Assembly: GCA_019925795.1 (NCBI GenBank)
Contig: CM034314.1
Span: 99,443,264-99,507,263 of the forward strand
DNA from: Dendrobium chrysotoxum
Taxonomy: Eukaryota > Streptophyta > Magnoliopsida > Asparagales > Orchidaceae
Direction of reading: 5' to 3'
DNA: 64,000 nucleotides
Part shown: positions 1-10,203 of the stretch, one piece after another
Position numbering within the stretch: the first letter of the stretch is position 1
Layout: each line of letters begins with the position of its first letter
Notes under the pieces: generated by a model
Told to the model about the DNA's origin: nothing
The model's database searches: none
Seen by the model: only the letters and a program-made list of their open reading frames with translations
Position numbers and translations under genes: made by a program

Positions 1-553
1 GATCTAAAACATATCTTAAGCAAGTAAAAGAGTAATTACTTTCTTATAATAGTAAACAGCTCCACCATAAAGATCTTTACTAGATCTTTAGCAAAATAGA
101 GAGAAACTGAATCTAGAAAAGGAATAGTGCAGGAATCAAGGAATGTCAGAAAACCGAGAATACCCAAAACCGAAAGCAACTCAACAATGCACCAATCTTC
201 CTATTATAGATGGGAAAGAAATTACTTGCATATCAGCATACAGCTAAGCATTGCAAAAGAACAAGTTCTTACGGCACAAAACTTGCTTCCAACCGACAAT
301 CCTTTACGATTGTCTTTCTCAGAGAAGAAGAAGAAGCTAGAGAGATAATAAAGATTCACCTTCTTCACACACATATAGAAATCTACTGATTTCTACAACT
401 CTCTCTTCCTCCTCACTCAAGAAGCCAAGCCGACTCAAACCCTAGTTATTTCTCTTAGACGGCTCTTGCTCTCAAAACCTGAAAATATAGCACATCCCGT
501 ATTCTCTGTTTCTCCCATTTTCCAATGCTCATGGAAAGCATTAATAGCTGAAT
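1..553. other. Unrecognised sequence at the left edge
   Basis: No gene, exon or repeat boundary is recognised. The stretch is pyrimidine-rich around 360-480 with an AAACCCTAG word, as seen in plant LTRs and 5' leaders. It could be a solo-LTR fragment, but no TG/CA ends or second copy are visible here. Confidence 0.3.
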
Positions 554-620
554 ATATAAGAATATACTAAAGCCTTTTTAATTAAGAAAAACAAGAATCA
601 GGATTAGGCCAAATAAAACT
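554..620. repeat. Left copy of a 67-bp target site duplication
   Basis: It is nearly identical to 5697-5763, with three mismatches by eye. It begins ATATAAGAATATAC and ends GGCCAAATAAAACT. The two copies bracket the RTE LINE at 621-5696, so they are read as the duplicated insertion target. This is unusually long. Confidence 0.85.
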
Positions 621-1426
621 CAACATCAACATCAAGCCTTTGTCCCACTACATGGGGTCAGCTACATGAATCCTTTTTCTCCATTGTGTCCTATTAAAAG
701 TCAAATTCCCGTTTATATCTAATAAAAGAAGATCATTTATAATATTTTTAAACCAAGTCTTTTTAAGTCTATTTTTACCTTTCTTAACATAGTCAAATCT
801 AATACCTCTACTTTCCTAATCGGGTCATCGGAAGGTCGCCATTTTATGTGACCAAACCATCTAAGGCGACTCTATCTAATCTTATCTTCTACTGGAGCTA
901 CTCTAACCTTTTCACGTATATGATCATTTCGTATCCTATCTCTAAGGGTAAAGCCACTCATCCGCTTAAGCATCCTCATCTCTGCAACACTTAAATTAAT
1001 ATTATGCTTCTCTTTTAATGGCCAACATTCAACACCATAAAGCATTGCAGGTCTCACCACCATCTTATAGAATTTTCCCTTAAGTTTGAGGGGGACTTTT
1101 CTATCACACAACAAGCCCGATGCATTCCTTCACTTCAACCATCCAACTTGAATTCTGTTGATAATATCCCCATCTATTTCACCACCACTCTGAACAATAA
1201 ATCTAAGATATCTAAAATGTGAACTCTTATTAATGACTTGATCGCCCAAAGTCACAATCCTCTCACTAGGTCTATTACTACTAAAATTACACTCCATATA
1301 TTCCGTTTTAGATCTACTCAAGCTAAAACCTTTAGACTCTAAGGTTGACCTCCATAATTCAAGTTTACCTTCAACTCCCTCTCTAGTCTTATCAACAAGA
1401 AGAATATCATCAGCAAAAAGCATATA
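621..1426 (-). pseudogene. RTE LINE reverse transcriptase, C-terminal part (broken)
   Basis: On the - strand this carries the FADDILL catalytic motif (upstream end), then RSKTEYMECNFSSN, LKLKGKFYKMVVRPAMLYG, LSVAEMRMLKRMSGFTLRDR and VGVAPVEDKIR. A stop divides it near 1115-1130 and the 3' region beyond 870 is frameshifted. This is the same family as the copies at 25.7, 31.0, 33.7 and 34.7 kb. Confidence 0.85.
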
Positions 1427-2390
1427 TGATGTATGCAAAGGGGGGTCAAAACATTTATTAATTTCTTTAGTTGCCTTGGCTCTTGGGCTGCTGGTGCTTC
1501 TTGGTTTGAACTGGCTGCTTGGTGTTGAGTTGTGGGAGCTACTTGGTTTTAGCTCATTAATGCTTGAGCTGATACTTTAGCTCATTATTATGAAATGTAT
1601 TCCTCTTGTTAGCTCATTAAGTGGAGTGGACTTTTGGCCTTTTCCCTTCCCTGTGTCTCCTCGGTTTTTCCTTCCTGGTTCTGTTTCCTGTGGCTGGCTC
1701 CTTCCTTTTTGGGTGGCTGTTCCGGTTCTCCTGCTGGTTTCGATTCCCTGTGATGCTGCCCCTTCGGTTCCTCCCCTGGTTGCCTATCCCGTGGTTGCTT
1801 TTCTTGGTTTCCTGTGTGGCTTTTCGGTTGCTATTTCTGAACAACTGTTGGCCTTCCATTTCCCCTATTATGATTGGCTGTTGGAGGTGGATTTTGGGAC
1901 TGTTTGGATGCCTCTTTGATGGATGTTTGGTATCTTTTTGGTTTCCTGCTTTTGAACTGTTTGTCTCCTTTTCTTTACCTATTTATAGATAATGTTTTGG
2001 ACTGTTTAGAGAGAGATATGTGTTTATTTTTGGAAAGAAAAACCTGAGGGTTTTAGGAAAAGCTTGCGAGCTTGTTCCTCTTCATCTTCTCCTTCTTCTA
2101 GGAAAGCTTGCGAGCTTGTCCTCTCTTTTGTCTCGACTTCTAACCTCTTTCTTCTCTTCGCAAGTTCAACGCCATTTGTATATTTCTTTTCGATCCAAGA
2201 AAAGCAAGTTTAGGTGTTGTTTTTATGTCGTAAGTTTGTAAGATGCGTCTTTATCCTATAAAAGTTATATTTTGTTTAAATGTCGTATTTTGTCTATTTT
2301 TGAGTATTTTGTGTATTTTCTTATATTCTTAGGAAGTCTTTTAGTATGCTAGCAAAAATTAGGATCTTCTTAATTTTTTTGCCTGCATCA
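1427..2390 (+). repeat. LTR copy a of the three-LTR element
   Basis: It starts TGATGTATGCAAAGGGGGG and ends TTTGCCTGCATCA. Inside are Gly/Phe/Leu-rich pseudo-frames in a T- and G-rich 5' half and a pyrimidine-rich R/U5-like part (2050-2220). Confidence 0.85.
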
Positions 2391-2784
2391 ATTTGGTATC
2401 AGAGCCTAGGTTTGTATATTCCTAGGTTTCTTTTGAGTCTTCTTTAGTATTTAGAAAAATGGAAAAAGACAAAAATATTGAGGCAATTGTGGAAGAAAGT
2501 AATCCAGAAATCCCTCTTCCAATGGACAGATAGATTCCGACGGAAGGAAGTTCAACAGATACCCTACAGAATGAACTATACAAACTACAGATGAAGATGC
2601 ATATGTGTACGAAAAATTATGTGAAGAAAAAAAAATTTCTGCAGAACCAATTCATACAAGAACGAGAGAAGATCCTGAAGAACTATGAGGGCAAGATTAT
2701 AGAGTTGGATTCAAGGCCTTCTTCTCGTTAGAAAAATCTACAGCAACCTCATCAGGAGATGAGATCTTTCAAGTAGGGGAGAAT

Positions 2785-3675
2785 TGATGTATGCAAAGGG
2801 GGGGTCAAAACATATATTAATTTCTTTAGTTGCCTTGGCTCTTGGGCTGCTGGTGCTTCTTGGTTTGAGCTGGCTTCTTGGTGTTGAGTTGTGGGAGCTA
2901 CTTGGTTTTAGCTCATAATTACTTGAGCTGCTGTTTTAGCTCATTATTTTGGAAAGTAACGTGGCATGGAACCTTGCCTATTCCCCTTCTCTGTGACCCT
3001 TTGGTTTCCCCTCCTGGTGCTGTTTCTCGTGGCTGGTTCCTTTTTTTTGGTGGCTGTTCTGGTTCTCCTGTTGGTTTCGCTCCCCTGTGCTGCCCCTTCG
3101 GTTCCTCCCCTGGCTGTTTGTCCCGCGGCTGCTTTACCCGGCTTTTAGGTGGCCTTTTCGGGTGCTGTTCTGGATGCCTGGCGGCCTTCCATTTCCCCTA
3201 TCTTGATTGGCTCCATGGGTGGCTGTTTGGGCTGTTTGGCTTCCTCTTTTTACCTGTATATATTTGATGTTTTTGTAGCTTAAAAAAGTATGTAATGATG
3301 CAGTGATTTTTGGAACTAAAAACCTGAGGGTTTTGTTTAGGAAAAGCTTGCGAGCTTGTTCCTCTTCATCTTCTCCTTCTTCTAGGAAAGCTTGCAAGCT
3401 TGTCCTCTCCTTCGTCTCGGCTTCTAACCTCTTTCTTCTCTCTGCAAGTTCGACGCCATTTGTATCTTTCTTCTCGATCCAAGAAAAGCAAGTTTAGGTG
3501 TTTGTTTTTATGTCATAAGTTTGTAAGAGTCGTCTTTATCCTATAAAAGTTATATTTTGTTTAAATGTCGTATTTTGTCTATTTTTGAATATTTTGTGTA
3601 TTTTTTTATATTTTTAGGAAGTCTTTTAGTATGCTTGCAAAAATTATGATCTTCCTAATTTTTTTGCCTGCATCA
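2785..3675 (+). repeat. LTR copy b of the three-LTR element
   Basis: It starts TGATGTATGCAAAGGGGGGG and ends GCCTGCATCA. It is closer to copy c than to copy a in the 2960-3300 section. Polypurine tract immediately upstream, primer-binding site immediately downstream. Confidence 0.85.
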
Positions 3676-3774
3676 ATTTGGTATCAGAGCATGGTTGTTG
3701 AGTGAGTCTTGGTGTCTTATGTGAGTGTCATGTGAGTTTTATTTTTGAGTCATATTTTTTTTGAGTCATAGTCA

Positions 3775-3900
3775 ATGGAATCAGCCGTCAGAAACCTCAT
3801 GTCAAGATTTGAAAGAATGAAAAACTCAGAATCGGCACGAATAAAAAACTCAGAATCGATTTCATCAGGAGATGAAAATTTTCAAGTGGGGGAGAATTGA
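3775..3900 (+). CDS. Tiny open frame in internal region 2 (41 codons)
   Basis: It opens MESAVRNLMSRFERMKNSES and ends in GENFQVGEN-like sequence, with the stop inside the LTR start. A KNSES repeat lies within it. It may be a relic of a gag start; I would not claim it is a translated gene. Confidence 0.2.
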   Translation: MESAVRNLMSRFERMKNSESARIKNSESISSGDENFQVGEN

Positions 3901-4796
3901 TGTAGGAAGGGGGGGGGGGTCAAAACAAAAATGAAAATTCTTTGGACTTTGGGCTGCTGGTTGCTCTCGGTTTGGGCTTGGCTGCTTGGTTTTGGGCTGT
4001 GTTCTTTGGGAGCTACTTGGTTCTAGCTCATAATTACTTGAGCTGCTTTTTTAGCTCATTATTTTGGAAAGTAATGTGGCGTGGAACCTTACCTATTCCC
4101 CTTCTCTGTGACCCTTTGGTTTCCCCTCCTGGTGCTGTTTCCCGTGGCTGGTTCCTTCCTTTTTTCTGGTGGCTATTCCGGTTCTCCTGCTTGTTCCGCT
4201 CCCCTGTGCTGCCCCTTCGGTTCCTCCCCTGGCTGTTTGTCCCATGGTTGCTTTACCCTGTTTTTAGGTGGCCTTATCGGGTGCTGTTCTGGATGCCTGC
4301 TGGCCTTCCATTTCCTCTATCTTGATTGGCTCCATGGGTGGCTGTTTGGGCTATCTGGCTTCCTCTTTTTACCTATATATATATGTGATGTTTTTGTAGC
4401 TTAAAAAAGTATGTAATGATGCAGTGATTTTTGGAACTAAAAACCTGAGGGTTTTGTTTAGGAAAAGCTTGCGAGCTTGTTCCTCTTCATCTTCTCCTTC
4501 TTCTAGGAAAGCTGGCGAGCTTGTCCTCTCCTTCGTCTCGGCTTCTAACCTCTTTCTTCTCTCGGCAAGTTTGACGCCATTTGTATCTTTCTTCTCGATC
4601 CAAGAAAAACAAGTTTAGGTGTTTGTTTTTATGTCATAAGTTTGTAAGAGTCGTCTTTATCCTATAAAAGGTATATTTTGTTTAAATGTCATATTTTGTC
4701 TATTTTTGAGTATTTTGTGTATTTTCTTATATTCTTAGGAAGTCTTTTAGTATGCTTGCAAAAATTAGGATCTTCCTAATTTTTTTGCCTGCATCA
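3898..4796 (+). repeat. LTR copy c of the three-LTR element
   Basis: It starts TGATGTAGG followed by a long G run and ends GCCTGCATCA, then target duplication ATATA. Its first 100 bases differ from copies a and b; the rest is nearly the same as copy b. Confidence 0.85.
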
Positions 4797-4801
4797 ATAT
4801 A

Positions 4802-5696
4802 CCAAGGTACATCCTCTTGCAAATGTCTAGTGAGAACATCCGTGACTAAAGCAAAAAGATATGGGCTTAAGGCTGATCCTTGATGTAATCCAACCGAAAT
4901 AGGAAAATACTTGGTCAAACCACCTTGTGTTTGAACACAAGTAATAGCTCCTACATACATACCTTTAATGATTTGAATATAAGTGTTATTAACTCCTTTC
5001 TTTTCAAGAACTCTCAATAGCACTTCTCTTGGAACTTTATCATATGTTTTCTCTAAATCAATAAATGTCATATGTAGATCCTCCTTATTTTTTCTATATT
5101 TCTCCATCAAGCCTCTCAATAAATGTATGGCTTCCATAGTAGACCTACCTAACATGAATCCAAATTGATTTTGAGAAACATTAGTATCACGCCGTAGCCT
5201 ACGTTCCATAACTCGCTCCCATAGTTTTAAAGTATGACACATTAACTTAATTCCTCTATAATTCGCACAATCTTGTGCATTATCTTTATTCTTAAAAATA
5301 GGAATTAACACACTCATTCTCCACTCATCTGACATTATTTTAGTCTTCAAAACAATATTAAAAAAGTTTATTAGGCCAAGAAATTCCTTCATCTCCTAAG
5401 CATTTCCACACCTTTATTGGAATATCATTAGGTCCAACAGCTTTTCCACCCTTCATTTTCTTTAAAGCCTCTCTAACTTCGATTTTACTAATGCGCCGAT
5501 AAAAACATAAATCTTTATTTTCATTTAGGGTGCTAAGATCACTAAAGTCAATCGTATTTTCACATTCTTCTTTAAAAAATTTAGCAAAATATCCTGCTCC
5601 TATTTCTTTGTTTGACTAACTTATACATATATCTTTCTCCCTCCTTAGTATCTAATCTATTATATGAATCATTAAAAGCTAAGATCTTTGCATCAC
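4802..5696 (-). pseudogene. RTE LINE reverse transcriptase, N-terminal part (broken)
   Basis: On the - strand the frame runs from LINFFNIVLKTKIM through VLIPIFKNKDNAQDCANYRG and AIHLLRGLMEKYRKNKEDL to SVGLHQGSALSPYLFALVTD. It is joined across the inserted LTR element to the FADD segment at about 1421. The last codons of the predicted 221-residue frame belong to the inserted LTR, not to the LINE. Confidence 0.85.
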
Positions 5697-5763
5697 ATAT
5701 AAGAATATACTAAAGCCTTTTTAATTAGGAAAAACAAGAATGAGGTTTAGGCCAAATAAAACT
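5697..5763. repeat. Right copy of the 67-bp target site duplication
   Basis: It matches 554-620 at about 64 of 67 positions and abuts the 5' truncation point of the LINE. Beyond it the sequence turns into unrelated AT-rich DNA. Confidence 0.85.
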
Positions 5764-6087
5764 AAATTCAGTTTTAAAGAATTAAAGAAAATACTTTAAT
5801 TAAAATTAATTAATTGAATAATTAATTTCAATTAAGATTATTTTAATTTTAAATCACTTATATCATATTAATTGTACTTCCTAACTACTGCTAATTACCC
5901 ATCAACCATTTGATTTACTTGTAATATTTAATCCTCACCATCTCCACTAATTATCTAAAGAGTTCATTTTTTTTAGCTTGTAAAAGGCTTTATATATGAA
6001 AGGGAGATGAGAGTGAGAAATTTCTCTTGTTCAGGTGAGAAACTCCTCAAATGAAATGGGTAAATGAGTTCCTTTGAGTGAGTAGTT
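5764..6087. other. AT-rich spacer, nothing recognised
   Basis: A run of ATTAAT-rich sequence between the LINE target duplication and the gag-only element. No coding or repeat signal is seen apart from the TAGTT target duplication at 6083-6087. Confidence 0.5.
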
Positions 6088-6554
6088 TGATAGGAAACAC
6101 TTGAAGATTTCAAGTAAATCCTATCAATTTCAGAAAAAAATAGCAAGAGAACTCTTCCAAACTCCAACGAAAACCAGAAAAAACAGTAATTTTATTGCAA
6201 GAAAATAAGCTGCGGAAGAAAATAATAAGATACTATTGATCCTCTATTCGAGAGGAGGATCGATCTCTCCCAAATCTCTAGACGTCGCTAGAGCCCAAAG
6301 AAATCCTATGAGACTCCAATTTCAACCAAATTCAAGATGCCCTAACCTTAGGAAAATAAACTCTTTAATGCACACAATTCAAAAGGAAATCTCTAAACAA
6401 CCCCTACTTTTAATTTTTCCTCCCAACTTATTTCAAAAACTTTCCTAAACAGATCTGTCAGAACTGGGCAGCCGGCTTCTGCGTACAAGAGGCGTAAATC
6501 TCCGCTTGTTTTGCACGAGCCGGTCCTATATGGACCGTTTGGACCGGTCCATTA
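6088..6554 (-). repeat. 3' LTR of gag-only element copy 1
   Basis: It shares long blocks with 7794-8249 and 38423-38898, including the GTTTCCTATCA end and the ACCGGTCC-rich start. It also contains a conserved TCTAGAG/GATCGATC block. Confidence 0.83.
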
Positions 6555-6579
6555 CTCTCCCAAAGATCCACCTTATCCT

Positions 6580-7639
6580 CAAGGTGGAAGGATGGGACAC
6601 TGTTGATAGCTTTCTTCAGCTGCTCTGTTAGTAACCATGCTATCATCCACTAGAACCAAGCTAAACATAGGGCTGCTGCTGTCAGTCTCTCCTCCTCCGT
6701 CACCTCATTCACCATGAGATACATCTCCACCCGGTATATCCACCCATAAGCATCCTCCTTTTTAAATACTGGCATCCCCAACTTCCTCACCTCAGGATCA
6801 CTACCACCCCAATAGCTTCTTCCTCCTCTAGTTTAGCGGTTGTCGTAATCTCTCAATGTTTCTCACATGTATCGTGGGTGGGAATCTCACCTTCCTTCCC
6901 TTCGCCTCATATGACCCGATCCCCATGGTTCGGCCCATCCTCCTCATTCGGTTGTCCACTTCCCTTGCCCAAAAGACCTCCCATAGGAGTCAGCCACCCC
7001 ACCACCTTCAACATGAAATGCCCTTCTTGCTGTCCCCCCATCCGATCACCCTATTCTGCCCCTTATTGGAGCACTCACAGGTGGCTCTTGACCTCCTCCT
7101 TCTCCGATGAGTGGCTCCACTTGCCCAAAATGCCTCTCATAGTGATCGGCCACCCTATCGCCTCCACCAAAAGATTTCATCTTTGTTGTCCCCTTATCCA
7201 GAAACCCTGATCTACCTCTTATCAGAGCCACAGGAGGTGGCTCTTTATGAAAGAAACTCCCATCGTCAAGCTCCTCTTGTCTGATCTCCTTTCCTTTCGA
7301 TTTGGCCAAGAGAATCTTGGTCAAATCTTGGTTAGGGTTAGCCATCGGAACCACTCTTGAAGTTTTTGTTTGCATCTCCAAGAGCCTTCTTAACATCTCC
7401 TCTATAATCTCCACATCATTGTCCCTCCTACGAAATTCAGAATTCATTGTTCTTCCCACCTACCCCTTTGTCTTCGATGTCGCCATTTGAATTTGATTTT
7501 CCAATAGCTTCTTCATCATCGCATGAAGATCGAAAACCTTGTCTTCTACGAATGAAATTCGGTCCTCCACCGTTGCTTTTATTCGACTCATCTCTCCTTC
7601 AAGTCTTTCTTCCAGCGCATCCACTTTCTTGGCCGCCAT
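6580..7639 (-). pseudogene. Degenerate gag gene of the gag-only element
   Basis: The - strand frame begins MAAKKVDALEERLEGEMSRI (start at about 7639). It has a stop near 7460, continues MGRTMNSEFRRRDNDVEI, RVVPMANPNQDL and MKSFGGG, and resumes in another frame as PVFKKEDAYGWIYRVEMYL and VNEVTEEERLTAAALCLAW before 6700. The last block matches the start of the Ty3/gypsy gag capsid domain (W-I-x-R-V-E-x-Y). An N-terminal coiled coil is likely. Stops and a frameshift make it a pseudogene. Confidence 0.75.
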
Positions 7640-7793
7640 CAATCCCCGAATTTTTGTAGATATAAAAATCTGGATTTCGACCTCAAAAAACAGCAATTTC
7701 CCCTTTCACCGGCCCAAAAACAGCTGCTGAAATTCACAAAAAATAGCCCACCAACGGTCCCAAGATTTGCTCTGATGCCAATTTGATAGGAAA

Positions 7794-8249
7794 CACTTGA
7801 AGATTTCAAGTAAATCCTATCAAGTTCAGAAAAAACAGTGAGAAAACTCTTCTAAACTCCAATGAAAACTAGAAAAAACAGTAATTTTATTGCAAGAAAA
7901 CAAACTACAGAAGAAAATAACAAGATACAATTGATTCTCTATTCGAGAGGAGGATCGATCTCTCCAAATCTCTAGACGCCGCTATAGCCCAAAGAAATCC
8001 TATGAGATCTCCAATTTCAACCAAATTCAAGATGCCCTAACCCTAAGAAAACAAACTATTTAATTCATACAATTCAAAAAGAAATCTCTAAATAGCCCCT
8101 ACTTTTAAATTTCCCTCCCAACTCATTTCAAAAACCTTCCTAAACGGATTTGTCATAACTGGCCTGTTGGCTCCTGCGTATAGGAGGCGGAACTCTCTGC
8201 TTGTTTCGCACAAGCCGGTCCTGTATGGACCGTCTGGACCGGTCTAATA
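7794..8249 (-). repeat. 5' LTR of gag-only element copy 1
   Basis: Same family as 6088-6554. Its outer start (TATTAGACCGG on the - strand) has lost the usual TG. It is followed on the - strand by the primer-binding site at 7777-7793. Confidence 0.83.
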
Positions 8250-9179
8250 TAGTTACCCAAATGTCATGGGCAAACAAGTCTCTATAATTTTGAGCTAGTG
8301 AGTCCTTGCTTATCTCACATAATTTTTTCTTTCAACAGTAGCAACAATAACATTAAGCCTTTTTTCTTTCATAGGAGTAAAAATCCTTGGTCTATCTATT
8401 TTAATTCTTTTTTTTATTTTTCCTATATTAGGTTGTCTTTTTTTTTTAGTTTCCTTGTGGCAATGATAATTGAGGGGGAGGGGGTGTTGTGCATATGGTG
8501 TAAGTGATTGCCTAAGATGTTGTATGTATGCAAATTATCATTTCTTTAAATTGATGGATTGAAAGCCAAAAATGTGCGTATTTTATTATGTATTTATGGT
8601 AGAGTTTGCTAAGTTATTATGGTAGAGTGCTTCTTGCGTTAAACTTAGCTGTTCATGTTGTAATTCTTAGGAGTAAGTGTTTTAGGAGTAAATGGATAAA
8701 TTTTGAGTGATACGTTAGTATACATTACTATTGTAACATAACAAGTGATTGAAGTGCCAAAAGAGAATCTTGATGGGTGATGGCTCTTGAAGCTTGTGGG
8801 GGCTTAAAGATCCAAATATAGCAAGTCTAGATATGGCAAGGCTGGTGTTATGATTGGTCATTGTCAAGGTGGGTTAAAAATGAATTTTGATCACTTAGTT
8901 TACATGGATTGGTGACATGCAAAGCAAGCAAAGAAAGAAATATAACTCAGAGTAAATAAATAATATAGTCATAGATTTTGCCCCAAAAAGAAAGGAAAGT
9001 GAGTGGTTCTAATCTTCAATTAATTTCCATTCTCCCTTGATACAAGCATGAAATGACCAAACTTTGCACCTTCTTATAGGAAAATTTGGAGTTCTTTTCA
9101 TTAGCTTTTGAAGGTAGTCAGACGTCCCTGGCTCGTATGAAAAATGGAGTGGTTTTAGTTCTGGGAATTTGAGATTCTT
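8250..9179. other. Intron-like sequence, nothing recognised
   Basis: AT-rich, no exon found. I looked here for the missing first BCAT exon (start codon, targeting peptide, in-frame donor) and saw no convincing candidate. Confidence 0.4.
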
Positions 9180-9388
9180 TGATTTCTTCATGAAAGGGCT
9201 GTCTCTTGGTTGCCTTGCAATTTATATTGTTGATGATGATGACAATCATGATATGTCATCCATCTTGTTTCTGTGCTTTTATTCAAGCCTTGATCATACC
9301 TTGTGATCTGTACTTGATGATGATGATTGCTCCAATAGTGATGTTGTGTTTTAATGAAAGTGCTGTATTTTTGTTGCATCAACTCTAT
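9180..9388. repeat. Local duplication, copy 1
   Basis: Starts TGATTTCTTCATGAAAGGGCT and runs through TGATGATGATGACAATCA, GCCTTGATCAT and GAAAGTGCT. It is matched in order by 9517-9710. The frames it opens are repeat artefacts. Confidence 0.7.
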
Positions 9389-9516
9389 CCCATTTCCAAG
9401 AACTCTGCTTTATAGAATAAAAGTTGATGTGGTCTTGCAAAAATGATCAGAAAATGTGCTTTGAACTTATCTAAGATTGCATTTCCTTTGGAGCGGTATT
9501 GGAATTAAGCATGTGC

Positions 9517-9710
9517 TTGATTTCTTCATGAAGGGCTTGACCACTTAACTTTCTTGAGATTATGTTGATGATGGTGATAATCACGATGCCTTCTTCATCT
9601 TGATTCCGTGCTATTATTCGAGCCTTGATCATGCATTGTGATGTTTTCTTGATGACGATGCCTTGATGTAATGCTTTGATGAAAGTGCTCTCGTTGTGCT
9701 ACATCAGCGG
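9517..9710. repeat. Local duplication, copy 2
   Basis: A diverged direct copy of 9180-9388 about 338 bp downstream, with the same order of GATTTCTTCATGAA, TGATGATGGTGATAATCA, GAGCCTTGATCATGC and GAAAGTGCT words. Confidence 0.7.
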
Positions 9711-10117
9711 ATGTATATTTTGGGATAGCAGATCTTGTGGAATTGTATTGGGATTATGTTCCTGATAGCAGTATAGGGCTCATTGTCTTAGGAGAGTCTC
9801 CATCACGTTTTTTTCATTGTAATAAAAGTTTACGGATCCTGCTATGAATTATAGAATGTGATAATAATGCCTTGTTCTCTTTGAATTGCGGACCATTTTT
9901 TTCTGATTGCAATTAATGGCTACTAAAACACGCTATTCTTTCATAATATTCTTATTAGTGAGAAGAAAAGATGATTTAGAAAATTCAACTGAATAAAGTT
10001 TGTATTGGGATGGCTATTAAGTTGAGACCACGTTCCTGAATTTTAATGTTTCACTGCATAGTGCTTTATATTTTTACTTACAAATAAGAACATCGTTTGT
10101 GCTTTGTATCTTTGTAG
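9711..10117. other. Probable intron just before the first visible BCAT exon
   Basis: T-rich, ends in TTTGTAG acceptor at 10111-10117. No other feature is seen. Confidence 0.5.
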
Positions 10118-10203
10118 GTTCAGAATCAGCTTCACTTCATGTCTTCTGCAGTTTTAATGGGATCAAATGCAAGATGTGAAGCAAGCCGAACAAGCACCAT
10201 CCA
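10118..10203 (+). CDS. BCAT: BCAT exon: end of the targeting peptide
   Basis: Acceptor TTTGTAG precedes the exon and donor GTATGT follows it. It encodes VQNQLHFMSSAVLM followed by a Ser/Arg/Thr-rich stretch ending STI and two bases of the next codon (Q). Low conservation, no acidic run and many Ser/Arg/Thr residues fit the end of an organelle targeting peptide. It splices to the next exon in frame. Its identity rests on position, frame and composition, so it is less certain than the catalytic exons. An internal ATG at 10139 is unlikely to be the true start because the frame is open upstream to the acceptor. Confidence 0.72.

Larger units (their letters stand above)
1427..4796 (+). mobile_element. 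Three-LTR, nearly coding-free LTR element (TRIM/LARD-like)
   Basis: Structure is LTR-internal-LTR-internal-LTR. The outer ends TGATG...CATCA are flanked by a perfect 5-bp duplication ATATA (1422-1426 and 4797-4801). The LTRs are 1427-2390, 2785-3675 and 3898-4796. After the first two comes a primer-binding site TGGTATCAGAGC (2394 and 3679), and before the second and third a purine tract (AGTAGGGGAGAAT, AGTGGGGGAGAAT). The two internal regions are only 394 and 222 bp, with no gag or pol. It is therefore non-autonomous. The tandem form suggests unequal or intra-element recombination, or insertion of a tandem cDNA. Confidence 0.88.
621..5696 (-). mobile_element. 5'-truncated RTE-clade LINE, split by an LTR element
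   Basis: The element reads on the - strand. Its 3' end is at about 621 with a (TTG)n-like tail, and its truncated 5' end is at 5696. Coding parts are 4802-5696 (palm and fingers of reverse transcriptase: GIKLMCHTLKLWERVMERRL, QFGFMLGRSTMEAIHLLRGL) and 621-1426 (FADDILLVDKTREGV, then ESKGFSLSRSKTEYMEC, and the RTE 3' domain). The LTR element at 1427-4796 interrupts it exactly at the codons before FADD. Stops and frameshifts make it inactive. RTE assignment rests on the SKTEYMEC and GKFYKMVVRPAMLYG blocks. Confidence 0.88.
6088..8249 (-). mobile_element. Non-autonomous gag-only LTR element (Ty3/gypsy-like), copy 1
   Basis: The 3' LTR is 6088-6554 and the 5' LTR 7794-8249 (- strand), with TAGTT target duplications at 6083-6087 and 8250-8254. 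A tRNA-Met-type primer site (GGCATCAGAGC on the - strand) adjoins the 5' LTR. A purine-rich tract lies next to the 3' LTR at about 6555-6570. The internal region of 1.24 kb carries gag only; no protease, RT or integrase is present. A second, 3'-truncated copy lies at 38423 on the + strand. Confidence 0.85.

Noticed and set aside
1590..3400. Several Gly/Phe/Leu-rich open frames (109-129 codons) on both strands
   Set aside because: They lie in the LTRs, overlap in alternative frames and recur in each LTR copy with no conserved motif; they reflect T/G-rich LTR composition.
9206..9415. Met-rich frame of 69 codons just upstream of the first BCAT exon, considered as the missing first exon
   Set aside because: It lies in a local duplication (9180-9388 / 9517-9710) rich in GATGAT, has no targeting-peptide composition and no donor in a suitable phase.
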